This document shows, piece by piece, positions 34,688 through 43,397 of a DNA stretch of 64,000 bases. A program made the position numbers and the translations under genes. The DNA lies in NCBI GenBank assembly GCA_019510185.1, contig JAEKKV010000021.1, positions 1 through 64,000 of the forward strand. The letters are read 5' to 3'. Under the pieces are notes generated by a model. The model saw only the letters and a list, made by a program, of their open reading frames with translations. It was not told the DNA's origin and did not search any database. Numbering within the stretch: the first letter of the stretch is position 1; the number at the start of each line of letters is the position of its first letter. This stretch comes from Verrucomicrobiota bacterium (GTDB lineage Bacteria > Verrucomicrobiota > Verrucomicrobiia > Opitutales > Opitutaceae).

Positions 34688-34718
34688 AAGCCGGCCTCCG
34701 AACGAGGCCGGCTTTTTT
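34688..34718 (+). terminator. Rho-independent terminator after the IPT lipoprotein
   Basis: An 11-bp perfect stem AAGCCGGCCTC / GAGGCCGGCTT with a 5-base loop is followed by a T tract. It ends the + strand unit and separates it from the convergent exo/endonuclease gene. Confidence 0.88.
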
Positions 34719-34723
34719 GCGCC

Positions 34724-35662
34724 TTATTTCGGCGCCGGCCCGGTCGGCTCGCCGCGCGAAGGCGTCCGCCCGAGATCCAGCACCGCGACCAGCGGACGAT
34801 GATCGCTCGCCACCGCCGTCTCCGGAACGTCAACGATCCGTCCCACCCCGCCCTTCACCGCTGGCCACAGGCCGGGCGAAATGAGCATGTGATCGACCCG
34901 CGAATACGAGTCGCCGCGCTTGAAGAAATGCGTCCACACCTCGCCGCGACTGTCGGCCGCCGGCAGCCATTCGGCGATCAACGTCTTGCCCCGTTCCAAC
35001 ATCGCCCGCACGGGCCGGCTGCTTCGCACGTCGTTGAAGTCCCCCAGGACAAGAAAGCGCGCGGACGCCGGATTCGGGAACGTCGCCAGCACCCGGTCGC
35101 GGATCGCCGTCGCCTCGCCCGCCCGCTGAAGTGCCGATTCCGGATCGTCCTTCCGGTCGGTGTAGCGGCTCTTCAGATGAACGACAAACAGCGTCACCTC
35201 GCCGCCCTCCGCGGCCAGATGCAGTTCCAGCAGGCCGCGCTTCACCTTCTCCACTCCGTCGAAATAACGAAACGACAGCTCCGTGTGCTTCACCACCGCC
35301 GTAAAAGGCCGGCGCGACAGGACCGCGACATGCCGGTCCTCGTCCGCCGCGGCCAGCACCACCGCATGCGGATAAACCACGCCTTCCTTCGCCAGGTCGC
35401 GTTGCAATTCCTGCAAAAACGTCTCGCCCCCGATTTCCTGCAAGGCGATCACGTCGGCGTTCAGGCCGCGAATCACCGTCCGCAACGCGGTCTTTTCCAC
35501 CTCGGGCTTGGGATAGGCCTGGCGATAGACGCCGTCGACCAGACGGTCGGCCAGCGTGTAGTTTTCGACGTTGTAGGTCGCGATCGTGAGCGTCTCGGCG
35601 TGAACGGACGCCAGCAGGCTCAAGAGGGCAAAACCAAGGAAATAGAATCGTTTCGATGCCAT
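34724..35662 (-). CDS. Endonuclease/exonuclease/phosphatase-family protein, exported
   Basis: A 312-residue protein with signal peptide (LGFALLSLLASVHAE). The EEP fold is shown by IATYNVENY, VIALQEIGG (catalytic Glu), FVVHLKSRYTDRK, LVLGDFNDVRSS and VASDHRPLVA (terminal Asp-His). Members cleave nucleic acids or phosphodiesters; with a signal peptide this one may be a periplasmic or secreted nuclease. The substrate cannot be inferred. It lies next to the M48 protease gene on the same strand. Confidence 0.88.
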   Translation of the reverse strand: MASKRFYFLGFALLSLLASVHAETLTIATYNVENYTLADRLVDGVYRQAYPKPEVEKTALRTVIRGLNADVIALQEIGGETFLQELQRDLAKEGVVYPHAVVLAAADEDRHVAVLSRRPFTAVVKHTELSFRYFDGVEKVKRGLLELHLAAEGGEVTLFVVHLKSRYTDRKDDPESALQRAGEATAIRDRVLATFPNPASARFLVLGDFNDVRSSRPVRAMLERGKTLIAEWLPAADSRGEVWTHFFKRGDSYSRVDHMLISPGLWPAVKGGVGRIVDVPETAVASDHRPLVAVLDLGRTPSRGEPTGPAPK

Positions 35663-35693
35663 GACATTCTCGGTTTCCGACCTCGCCCGCGGA

Positions 35694-36932
35694 TCACCCG
35701 GTTTTCGCGAGCGCCGCCTCCCGCTCGACCAGCGTCGGGTGCGAGTAATAAAACCCGCTGAACCACGGATGGGGCGTCAGGTTGCTCAGGTTTTTCTGCG
35801 CGAGTTTCCGCAGCGCCGCCACCAGCGGCGCCGGTCCGCCCATCGCGTCACGGGCAAAGGCGTCCGCCTCGTATTCGTGCTTCCGTGACAGAAGGTTCGA
35901 CAGCGGCGTGAACCAGAAGGTCGCCGCCCCGCCGAGCAGACCGAAGAGCAGAAACGCCGGGGCGAGCGCGTGCGCTGGAAAGCCGAAGACCGGGTTGAAC
36001 CAGTCGCTGGCCGCCAGCCAGGCGATCGCCGCGAAGCCCGCGAGCTCGGCCAGCGCCGCCACCGCCAGCATCTTGGGAATGTGGCCGCGCCGGTAATGGC
36101 CGACCTCGTGCGCCAGCACCGCCTCCAGTTCCTCCGGCGTGAGCTGGGCGATGAGCGTGTCGAACAGCACGATCCGGCGGAAACGGCCGAAGCCGGTGAA
36201 GAACGCATTGGAGTGACCCGAGCGTTTGCTGCCGTCCATCACCTCGATGGCGGCGGCTTTGAAGCCGGTGCGCTCCGCCAGCGCCAGCAACCGGGTGCGC
36301 AACTCGCCTTCGGGCAGCGGCGTGAGTTTGTTGAACAGCGGCATGATGAGCTTCGGGTAGAGGACCATCATCAGAAGTTGAAAACCGAAGAGCAGCGCGA
36401 AGCCCCAGAGCCACCACCGTCCGCCCACCCGGCCGACCAGCGCCAGCAGCGCCCACAGCAACGGAAACCCGATCACGAAGGCCAGCAGGCCGCCCTTGAG
36501 CTTGTCCGTTAACCAGAGCTTCGGCGTGGCCTTGTTGAAACCGAAGCGCCCCTCCAGCCGGAACTGCCCCCACCAATCGAAGGGCAGCGCCGGGATGCTC
36601 AGGAGCACGCCCGCAAAAAGAATAAACAACGCGTCGTCCCACTGCGCCGCCGGGGCCCACGCCGTCACCCGGTAAAACAACCAGGGCAATACGCCGCTCG
36701 CCAGCGCGAGGAGCAGGACGCCCGTGTCGAACAGCATCTCCACCATGCCGAAACGATTTTTCGCGAGCGTGTAGTCCACCGCCTTGCGATAAGTTTCGTC
36801 ATCCATGATCGCGGCCACCGCCGCGGGAGCCCGCCCGGAATGCCGGCGCACTTCCGCCCGGTTCAAGGCCGCCAAGCCCAGCTCGGCCAGCAACTTGGCA
36901 ACAACCAGAATCACCACGACAAGGAAAACCAT
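35694..36932 (-). CDS. M48-family membrane metalloprotease (STE24/CAAX-type)
   Basis: A 412-residue integral membrane protease. Hydrophobic segments cluster in the N-terminal half and again after the active site. The zinc motif is HEVGH, with the third ligand in EYEADAFA. FDWWGQFRLEGRFGFNKAT is the conserved STE24 N-terminal segment, and NAFFTGFGRFRRIVLFDT precedes the zinc helix. The C-terminal HPTLVERE is also typical. A start at 36932 gives a hydrophobic N-terminus; an upstream ATG at 36998 is disfavoured. It is divergent from xseB. Confidence 0.9.
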   Translation of the reverse strand: MVFLVVVILVVAKLLAELGLAALNRAEVRRHSGRAPAAVAAIMDDETYRKAVDYTLAKNRFGMVEMLFDTGVLLLALASGVLPWLFYRVTAWAPAAQWDDALFILFAGVLLSIPALPFDWWGQFRLEGRFGFNKATPKLWLTDKLKGGLLAFVIGFPLLWALLALVGRVGGRWWLWGFALLFGFQLLMMVLYPKLIMPLFNKLTPLPEGELRTRLLALAERTGFKAAAIEVMDGSKRSGHSNAFFTGFGRFRRIVLFDTLIAQLTPEELEAVLAHEVGHYRRGHIPKMLAVAALAELAGFAAIAWLAASDWFNPVFGFPAHALAPAFLLFGLLGGAATFWFTPLSNLLSRKHEYEADAFARDAMGGPAPLVAALRKLAQKNLSNLTPHPWFSGFYYSHPTLVEREAALAKTG

Positions 36933-37033
36933 GGAGCCACTCCAGCGGATTCCCTTCGCAGGCCAACCCCAATTTAAGCACGGTCGCACCCGGACCAAAG
37001 TTTGATTGAAAAGCCGCCCTCCGCTCGCATGGT

Positions 37034-37291
37034 TTGTCCGCTGTGGAAGCCAAAACCAAACAACCGCCGTCGTTCGAGGACGCCTTGGAGCGTCTTGAAG
37101 CCATCGTGGAATCGATGGAATCCGGCGAGGTGCCGCTGGCCGAATTGCTGGCGAAGTTTGAAGAAGGCAACACGTTGCTCAAAGTCTGCGAATCCCGCCT
37201 GAAAGAAGCCGAGCTCAAGATTGAGCAGCTCAAAAAACAAAAGGACGGCTCCGCCGCCTTTTCCCCGTTTGAAACCGAACGCGGCGCCTGA
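37034..37291 (+). CDS. xseB: Exodeoxyribonuclease VII small subunit
   Basis: An 85-residue (or 82-residue) helical protein: SFEDALERLEAIVESMESGEVPL and ELLAKFEEGNTLLKVCESRL are the XseB pattern. It forms the small subunit of exonuclease VII with XseA, which is not in the window. The start is TTG 37034 or GTG 37043; no ATG is available. dxs follows 32 bases later, the same neighbourhood as in many bacteria. Confidence 0.88.
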   Translation: MSAVEAKTKQPPSFEDALERLEAIVESMESGEVPLAELLAKFEEGNTLLKVCESRLKEAELKIEQLKKQKDGSAAFSPFETERGA

Positions 37292-37323
37292 GCCGCGCCC
37301 GTCGCCGTCCGACTTTCCCGTTG

Positions 37324-39279
37324 ATGAACACGCCCGCCGATTCCTCGGCCTCCTCCTCCGGCCTCCCGCGCCTCCTTCCCACCATCCACGGCCCGGCCGA
37401 TGTCAAGGCGCTGCCCGCCGCGCAGCTCGGGCAACTCGCCCAGGAGATCCGTGAGGAGATCATCGCCGTCACCGCCAAAAACGGCGGCCATGTCGGCCCC
37501 AATCTCGGCGTCGTCGAGCTCACTCTCGCGATGCATCGCGTGTTCTCCACGCCGGAGGACCAGTTCGTCTTCGACGTCGCCCACCAAGGCTACGTGCACA
37601 AACTCCTCACCGGCCGCGGCGGCGCGTTTTTCCAAGGCCTGCGCCAGAGCGGCGGTGCCAGCGGCTTTCTCTATCGCGCCGAAAGCGCACACGACAGCTA
37701 CGGCGCGGGCCACGCCGGCACCGCCCTGTCCGCCGCCCTCGGCATGGCCACCGCCCGCGACCTGCGCGGCAGCCAGGAGCACGTCGTCGCGCTCTGCGGC
37801 GACGCCGCTTTCACCTGCGGCATCACCCTCGAGGCGCTCAACAACGTCGTCAGCTCGACCAAGCGCCTCATCGTCATCCTCAACGACAACGAGTGGTCCA
37901 TCGCCCGCAACGTCGGCGCCCTCTCCAAGTACCTCAACCGCCTCAGCACCAACTCCACCTACAACAAGGTCCATCACGACCTGGAGAAGTTCTTCACCGG
38001 CCTGCCCGGCGGCCAGGACATGCACCGCATGTGGATGAAGTGGAAGCGCGAGACCAAGGACTTTATTGTCGAGTCCAGCCTGTTCGAGAAATTCGGCCTG
38101 CGCTACCTCGGCCCCATCGACGGTCACAACCTCGAGGAGCTCGTCAAGAATCTCGAATTCGCAAAACACAGCGACACGCCCGTCATCCTTCACGTCCTCA
38201 CCAAGAAGGGCAAGGGACTCGACGCCGCCGTCGCCCACCCCGAGAAATTCCACGGCGCCAGCCCCTACGATCCCGCCACCGGCGAGAGCATCAAGGCGCC
38301 TGGAGCCGCCAGCGCGCCCGCCTGGCAGGATGTGATGGGCAAGGCCCTCGTGCGCTTCGCCCAGGCCGACGCCCGCATCGTCGGCATCACCGGCGCCATG
38401 CCCAGCGGCACCGGCCTTTCCCATCTCGCCGCCGAGTGTCCGAAACAGTTTTTCGACGTCGGCATCGCCGAGGAACACGCGGTGCTCTTCGCCGCCGGCC
38501 TCGCCACCAAGGGCATCCGCCCGGTCGTCGCCATCTATTCCACCTTCCTGCAGCGCGGCTACGACCCGATCATCCACGACGTCGCCCTGCAAAACCTGCC
38601 GGTCACCTTCTGCATGGATCGCGCCGGTCTCTCGCCCAACGACGGCCCCACCCACCACGGCCTCTTCGACCTCGCCTACCTCCGCTGCGTGCCCAACGCC
38701 ACCATCATGCAGCCGAAGGACGAGGACGAGCTCGTGGACATGCTCCACACGAGTCTCCAGCTTCCCGGCCCCGGCTTCATCCGCTACCCGCGCGGCCCCG
38801 CCGCCGGCGTGCCCGTCAAAGCCCGGCCCGCCGTCCTTCCCCTCGGCCAAGCCGAGGTCCTGCGCCAAGGCTCCAACATCATGATCTGGGCCCTCGGCAG
38901 CATGATCCCCGACGCGCTCGCCCTCGCCGCCCGCCTCGAAGCCGAGGAAAACCTGTCCGTCGGCGTGGTGAACGCCCGTTTCGTCAAGCCCCTCGACCGC
39001 ACGTTGCTCCTCAGCCACGCCGCCTGCATACCGCTGCTGGTCACGTTGGAAGACCACGTGCTGTCCGGCGGCTTCGGCAGCGCCGTCCTCGAAGCGTTGC
39101 AGGAGGCGGATTGTCCCGCCGCCGTCGAACGCCTCGGCTGGCCCGATAAATTCGTGGAGCACGGCTCCAGTCAGGAAATCCTGCGCGCCGCCTACGGCCT
39201 GTCCGCCGACGATCTCTATCGCCGCGTGCTCGCCCGCTGGCGCAACCGTCACACCGCCCCCGTCGAGACCGGCGTCTGA
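37324..39279 (+). CDS. dxs: 1-deoxy-D-xylulose-5-phosphate synthase
   Basis: A 651-residue thiamine-diphosphate enzyme that makes DXP from pyruvate and glyceraldehyde 3-phosphate, the entry of the MEP isoprenoid pathway. Present are DVAHQGYVHKLLTGR, HDSYGAGHAGTALSA, IVILNDNEWSIARNVGA, DVGIAEEHAVLFAAGLA, YSTFLQRGYD and DRAGLSPNDGPTHHG. The usual GDGA motif reads GDAAFTCG, and the AEQHA motif reads AEEHA, so it belongs to a diverged branch. Magnesium-binding Asp and the distal Asn of the ThDP motif are kept. A TTG at 37321 precedes the ATG. Confidence 0.88.
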   Translation: MNTPADSSASSSGLPRLLPTIHGPADVKALPAAQLGQLAQEIREEIIAVTAKNGGHVGPNLGVVELTLAMHRVFSTPEDQFVFDVAHQGYVHKLLTGRGGAFFQGLRQSGGASGFLYRAESAHDSYGAGHAGTALSAALGMATARDLRGSQEHVVALCGDAAFTCGITLEALNNVVSSTKRLIVILNDNEWSIARNVGALSKYLNRLSTNSTYNKVHHDLEKFFTGLPGGQDMHRMWMKWKRETKDFIVESSLFEKFGLRYLGPIDGHNLEELVKNLEFAKHSDTPVILHVLTKKGKGLDAAVAHPEKFHGASPYDPATGESIKAPGAASAPAWQDVMGKALVRFAQADARIVGITGAMPSGTGLSHLAAECPKQFFDVGIAEEHAVLFAAGLATKGIRPVVAIYSTFLQRGYDPIIHDVALQNLPVTFCMDRAGLSPNDGPTHHGLFDLAYLRCVPNATIMQPKDEDELVDMLHTSLQLPGPGFIRYPRGPAAGVPVKARPAVLPLGQAEVLRQGSNIMIWALGSMIPDALALAARLEAEENLSVGVVNARFVKPLDRTLLLSHAACIPLLVTLEDHVLSGGFGSAVLEALQEADCPAAVERLGWPDKFVEHGSSQEILRAAYGLSADDLYRRVLARWRNRHTAPVETGV

Positions 39280-39311
39280 ACCGGCGGTCTCGCGAAGGGG
39301 AAAAATCCGCC

Positions 39312-39551
39312 TCAGCTCTTCCGGTTATAGGAAGACTTGGGCATCACTTTTTCCACCGGCTTGGCGGCTTTGTCGCCGCCGCAGCAGCAGCCGTCCTTGC
39401 CGCAGGTCTTCTGGTCGGCGCCCGCGCCGTCCTTGGTGCAACAGCAGCAGCACGCCGCGGGTTTGGCCGGCTCCTTGTCCTCCGCGCGCACCGCGCCGAC
39501 GAACGCCACCGAGCCAACCGAGATCGCTAACCAAAAACGAAGGGATTTCAT
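39312..39551 (-). CDS. Small exported Cys-rich protein, 79 residues
   Basis: The start is the ATG complementary to 39549-39551 (MKSLRFWLAI). A signal peptide ends near AVRAED. The mature part has nine cysteines in clusters: five in a row (C34-C38), C50, and three in a row (C55-C57). A lysine-rich tail (AKPVEKVMPKSSYNRK) follows. Metal binding, for example copper or zinc, or a redox/sulfur role would fit, but no family was recognised. Upstream ATGs would lengthen it with no homology support. Confidence 0.65.
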   Translation of the reverse strand: MKSLRFWLAISVGSVAFVGAVRAEDKEPAKPAACCCCCTKDGAGADQKTCGKDGCCCGGDKAAKPVEKVMPKSSYNRKS

Positions 39552-39626
39552 GGGATTAAAGGACTTCATGCCCGTCCGGCCCGATTTCAAGAGGAATGTC
39601 CGTCGGCCCGGCGCGGCGGAGCCGGC

Positions 39627-40712
39627 TCAATCGCCGATTTCCCGGCCTTCGTGGGCGGCGGCGACTTTGCGAAGCGTGCGCTCGGCCTGATCGCGCAGCG
39701 GGCCCGCCGACAGATTCGATGTCCAGTTTTGCGCCGCGGTGAAATCCGCGTAGCCCCACGCGGTGAGCACCGAGCGGATCGCCAGCAGTTGATCCGCGCC
39801 GGCGAGATGCTCCGTCACCCACCCCGCCGCCGCGGCGGGCGCCTGCGGCGACCAGATGTTCATCACGCTGCTCAGCACGTTGCGATCGACGCCCTCGCGC
39901 GGCGCGGAGGCGACCAGCAACTCCGCCGCTTGCTGCGGCTCTTTCCACGCATAGCCGACCGTCACGGCGCCAAAGAGCCGGGCCTGCAGCGCCGGATCGG
40001 CGATTTGCCGGGCCCATTCCGCCGCGCGCACCGGATCCTGGCGCGCCCATTCGGTCGCCGCCCACCCCAGCATCTCGTCCCGCTGCCCGGCGGCCGGCTG
40101 ACGCAGCAGCAGGTCGATCGCCTCCGCCCCGTCTTTCAACAACAACGCATCGTTGGTCACGATCTTGAGCACGTCCTGCTTCCAAGCGCCCTCGGGAAGG
40201 GTCGCGAGATAGGCGTGAAAACCGGTCCGGTCCTGCCCCAGCCAACCGTAAACCACGAGGCCCGCCTGATAGTCGGTCACCCCCGGCACCGTCGCCAGCC
40301 AGGTGGCGGCCGCGAGGTGATCGAGCGCGGCCCAACGACGCAGGGAGATTTCCCCGAACGGCGTGGCCAGCCACTCGGGCGAGAGAGCACGCACGATTTC
40401 ACCGACATTCTCATCCGTGAGCAGCGCCAGCAACTCGGCCAACAAAGCATCGCGGCGCAACTCGTCGGACTCGCCCCGCCACGCCGCCAGCTTGCGGAGC
40501 ACTTGCGCCTTAACCGCCGAAAAATCCGGCGTCGAAGCCGACGGCGCGCGCCCCGCGGACGACAACCTGACTTGCGCCGCCGGATGCGCAGCAACACCCC
40601 CGACGGCATCGGCCCGCGCCGGCGCCAGCACGTGCTCGTGACGGAGGATTCGCCACCCGAGCAGCGCCGCCAACAGGGCGATGCTCACGCCGAGCAGGAC
40701 GCGAAGGTTCAT
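39627..40712 (-). CDS. Membrane-anchored helical hypothetical protein
   Basis: A 361-residue protein with one N-terminal membrane segment (MNLRVLLGVSIALLAALLGW). It then has an Ala-rich helical region containing repeated units of the type DPVRAAEWARQI, PQQAAELLVAS and PAAAAGWVTE. These resemble HEAT/TPR-like solenoids seen in many verrucomicrobial proteins of unknown function. The frame is open upstream to 40769, but a terminator stem for the next gene lies at 40740-40768, so the start at 40712 fits better. It is co-directional with and downstream of the beta-helix gene. Confidence 0.7.
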   Translation of the reverse strand: MNLRVLLGVSIALLAALLGWRILRHEHVLAPARADAVGGVAAHPAAQVRLSSAGRAPSASTPDFSAVKAQVLRKLAAWRGESDELRRDALLAELLALLTDENVGEIVRALSPEWLATPFGEISLRRWAALDHLAAATWLATVPGVTDYQAGLVVYGWLGQDRTGFHAYLATLPEGAWKQDVLKIVTNDALLLKDGAEAIDLLLRQPAAGQRDEMLGWAATEWARQDPVRAAEWARQIADPALQARLFGAVTVGYAWKEPQQAAELLVASAPREGVDRNVLSSVMNIWSPQAPAAAAGWVTEHLAGADQLLAIRSVLTAWGYADFTAAQNWTSNLSAGPLRDQAERTLRKVAAAHEGREIGD

Positions 40713-40739
40713 CTCGATAAGGATAGGCTTCAGAACGGC

Positions 40740-40768
40740 AAAAAGAGCCGGCCACCAGCGCCGGCCCA
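40740..40768 (-). terminator. Rho-independent terminator after the beta-helix gene
   Basis: On the minus strand GGGCCGGC pairs with GCCGGCTC (one G-U pair) around a GCTGGTG loop, followed by TTTTT. It lies about 50 bases after the beta-helix stop. Confidence 0.75.
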
Positions 40769-40820
40769 CGCGCCCGGATGTCCGCGACGACGCGCACCCA
40801 GCGCCGTCGCGGACGCCAGA

Positions 40821-41930
40821 CTACAACGTGTTGTAATCGCAGGTGAGATTGGTCGCGTGCACGTCGTAGTTCGTCGTGTTGGTGTTCACGCGGTTGCCTT
40901 GGATGTTCACCGAGTCGCCGCTGTACATGCGAATGCCGTAGGCCCAGCTGTTTTGGATCACGTTGTTCACGATATCCACGGTCGAGCAGCCCACCGTGCC
41001 CTCCTTGTCGAGCAGGATGCCCGCGCCGTTGGTGACGGTCGAATCCTGGAGATCGGCCGCGTACTTCCAAGTGTTGTTCGTCAGCCGCATGTTCGCCACG
41101 CCGGTGAAGTAACCGTCGCAATAATCGTTGTTCGAGATCGTGCAGTTTTTCACCGTCACATTGCTCGATTCGTTCGTGTAGTTGGAGGTGCCGCCGGCGA
41201 CCTTCAGGCCGTGCGCACCGGAATAGTTGCTAAGGATTCCGTCCACCGTGATGTCGCCGCAGCGGCGGAAGTACACGTTGTGGAAAAACAGATTCCCGCC
41301 GCCATTGTTGTGATACCAGCCGTTCGTCAGCGTGACCTCGGTGGTGCCCTTGCACTCGACGCCCTGGCCCGAATTCTTGATTTCGACCGAGCTGAACTGG
41401 ATCCGGAAGTTGTGGTTCGCGACCGTCGCGTCGGACTCGATGGAGACGCCGTAGAATCCCGGCCACTGGCTGGCGCGCTGGGTGTCGGAAAGCGCCCCGT
41501 TGACGCTGAGGGCGGAGAACTTGATGTCGTGCACGCCCCCGCTGGGATTATTGGAGTAGATCAGTCCCGTCCACGTCGGGCTGGTCGAACCGGTGGGATA
41601 AACAAAACTGGAACCGCGGTTCAAGAACGTCACCCCCTGGCCCGCCCCGGTGATGAAGACGTTGGATTTCGGGACAACCGTGGTGTTGAGCGTGTAGTTG
41701 CCCGACGCCAGTTGGACGGTGCCGCCGCCCGCGTTGGCCGCGGCGTTGATCGCCGCCTGCAGACCGGGCGAGTCCATCGTGGCGGGCGTGTAGGTTCCGG
41801 ACGGCGGCGAGCTCGGCAGAACCGCGAGAGGTGGAGCGGAGTAGAGCGTGGCACCGTTGGGATAAGTCGCGGCGAAGGCGCCGTTCGAAAACGACGCGGC
41901 CATGACGAAGCATAGGGGTAAAAGCTTCAT
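40821..41930 (-). CDS. Secreted right-handed parallel beta-helix protein
   Basis: A 369-residue protein with signal peptide (LCFVMAASFSNGAFAA). The body has the pectate-lyase-like pattern: AINAAANAGGGTVQLASGNY opens the first rung, then repeated short turns such as VTVKNCTISNNDYCDG, VDIVNNVIQNSWAYGIRM and VNIQGNRVNTNTTNYDV. No lyase catalytic set can be assigned from the sequence alone. There is no C-terminal sorting motif. It is a stand-alone gene with its own terminator. Possible roles are polysaccharide binding or cleavage. Confidence 0.82.
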   Translation of the reverse strand: MKLLPLCFVMAASFSNGAFAATYPNGATLYSAPPLAVLPSSPPSGTYTPATMDSPGLQAAINAAANAGGGTVQLASGNYTLNTTVVPKSNVFITGAGQGVTFLNRGSSFVYPTGSTSPTWTGLIYSNNPSGGVHDIKFSALSVNGALSDTQRASQWPGFYGVSIESDATVANHNFRIQFSSVEIKNSGQGVECKGTTEVTLTNGWYHNNGGGNLFFHNVYFRRCGDITVDGILSNYSGAHGLKVAGGTSNYTNESSNVTVKNCTISNNDYCDGYFTGVANMRLTNNTWKYAADLQDSTVTNGAGILLDKEGTVGCSTVDIVNNVIQNSWAYGIRMYSGDSVNIQGNRVNTNTTNYDVHATNLTCDYNTL

Positions 41931-42187
41931 AGCGGAGTGGGGTTAAGGGTTACCGAAGCGTCGCAAGTCTCTTTCCGCGCCGCGAAAAAAACACAACGTG
42001 CCCCACCCTTTCCTTGGAAAGGAATCCGCACACCACGGGCTTACGTGACGGCCATCACACCGGGAAATCCCCTCTCAATGCCGTCAACGTTGCCCCGACC
42101 CGCTGACCGAGGGATGAGCCGCTTCGGTGCGGCGCCGAAGCATCGCCCCGGCTCACTCCCCAGATCGCCTGAACTCCCCGCAGGAGT

Positions 42188-42490
42188 TTATTCCACTTCC
42201 ACCTCGATGCCGCCGACCCAGCCAGCGACGAGATTATAGACAAAGGCGCCGATCACGCCGGTCACGAAACCCATGACGGCATACAAAACCGGAGCGATGA
42301 TGAGAAACCCGATCCCCATACCCAGCATCATCGGGATCATGCCCGGGCCGCTCTGAGCTGTCGGCGCCAAACTCGCGACGGCGGAGAAAAGCAGGAAAAA
42401 AGGGACCATCACCAAAGACAAAAGCCCGTACGTGATGGCGAGCACCTTACCGAGCTGAAGCGGAGCGATTTTTTTAAGACGTTTGATCAT
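42188..42490 (-). CDS. Small integral membrane protein, 100 residues
   Basis: A 100-residue protein with two long hydrophobic segments (about 22-45 and 57-87). It begins MIKRLKKIAPLQLGKVLAI and ends YNLVAGWVGGIEVEVE; this start and end recur in small bacterial membrane proteins of unknown function. The longer upstream frame to 42694 has no support. No signal peptide beyond the first helix. Function unknown; it lies on the edge of the accessory region. Confidence 0.7.
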   Translation of the reverse strand: MIKRLKKIAPLQLGKVLAITYGLLSLVMVPFFLLFSAVASLAPTAQSGPGMIPMMLGMGIGFLIIAPVLYAVMGFVTGVIGAFVYNLVAGWVGGIEVEVE

Positions 42491-42903
42491 GGAGGTATTG
42501 AGAAGCCGGGCAGATGTTGGGAGGCCCTGAACTTGGCCTGATACGCTTAGGGTCGGTCGCAACGCTCCGCCATCCATTTCCCCAGTTTTCGCCTTAAATT
42601 TGCGCATCGCCCCGATGGCCTGAACTCGAGACGGCAGAGATTTTGCCGAAAAGACGCCAGTTTGCGCTGGTGAGGCAACTCGTGAATCATGCAAACACCG
42701 CGTCCTTTCCGGCCGAAAAAACCTACTCGAGGAAGCCGCCCAGAGGTGAGTATCTCATCTCGAAAATTTGAGCCAGCAGTTTGATTTGGGTCCTGCGTCA
42801 GCTAGGCGCTGATTCATCTACAAAATACTCAAAGCAGACACCGAGCCATACGCGAGCTCGGCCAGTCCCGAGCGCTCGGCTGAAGTCACGCGAGGAACAC
42901 GGC
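42491..42903. other. Intergenic region of 413 bases, no gene found
   Basis: Only short open frames of unlikely composition are seen on either strand. No terminator, repeat, tRNA-like or insertion-sequence signal was recognised. It forms the left part of the accessory region next to the tRNA-Gly gene. Confidence 0.5.
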
Positions 42904-43299
42904 CTATTTGAACACGATGCTATTACGTCCCCAAAGCGACTCGATCCCGTAGCCGTAATCTCCGCCACCGGGCAGTTTTTTCAACGACCTGATGAGTCTC
43001 TTTGCTTGAGGTAGCGAAAGGATTTTTGGCCGCGCTTTGTCGCGGTCCTTGAGCCACTGTTTTTCCCCGTTCAGCCACCTCCGCCCAAGCTCTGCTCTAT
43101 CACGGTAAATCTGAACCAGGCCGCTATCCCGGCAATCATCGAAGGCGAAGCGTAATTCTTGGGCTACCTTGGAAACAGGGGTTGGCTTGACACCGTTTCC
43201 CTCGAACAAAAATGAGCCGTCCGAACCCCTCAGTCTCACGCCATGCGAAACGCACAGATTCACGAGGTCGTTGAGAAACGAGTCTGTCTTTTTGCTCAT
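42904..43299 (-). CDS. Hypothetical protein, 131 residues
   Basis: I do not recognise it. The sequence is mixed and basic, without signal peptide or membrane segment: LNDLVNLCVSHGVRLRG, ELRFAFDDCRDSGLVQIYRD and a Lys-rich middle (WLKDRDKARPKILSLPQ). An AGAGG ribosome-binding site lies 6 bases before the ATG, supporting the start. The gene begins only 24 bases from the 3' end of tRNA-Gly(CCC), a typical place for acquired genes. Confidence 0.65.
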   Translation of the reverse strand: MSKKTDSFLNDLVNLCVSHGVRLRGSDGSFLFEGNGVKPTPVSKVAQELRFAFDDCRDSGLVQIYRDRAELGRRWLNGEKQWLKDRDKARPKILSLPQAKRLIRSLKKLPGGGDYGYGIESLWGRNSIVFK

Positions 43300-43322
43300 T
43301 GGAAACCTCTATCAGGGGAAAT

Positions 43323-43397
43323 TGGTGCGGGCGCCGGGAATCGAACCCGGGTATCAACCTTGGGAAGGTCGCGTGATAACCACTATACCACGCCCGC
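43323..43397 (-). tRNA. tRNA-Gly, anticodon CCC
   Basis: The minus strand folds into a full cloverleaf. The acceptor stem is GCGGGCG/CGCCCGC with discriminator A and an encoded CCA (43323-43325). The anticodon stem is CGACC/GGTTG with loop TTCCCAA, so the anticodon is CCC. The T-arm is CCGGG/CCCGG with loop TTCGATT. It matches the layout of bacterial tRNA-Gly(CCC). Confidence 0.95.

Noticed and set aside
36799..39252. Long open frame (817 codons) antisense to dxs
   Set aside because: Shadow of a high-GC gene: the sense frame has clear Dxs motifs and the antisense product has only Gly/Val/Ala-rich composition.
39651..41915. 754-codon frame antisense to the helical and beta-helix genes
   Set aside because: Spans two genes and their terminator and shows no domain; Arg/His-rich shadow.
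42781..43014. 77-codon + strand frame next to the hypothetical gene at 42904
   Set aside because: It overlaps the better minus-strand gene and has no protein-like pattern.
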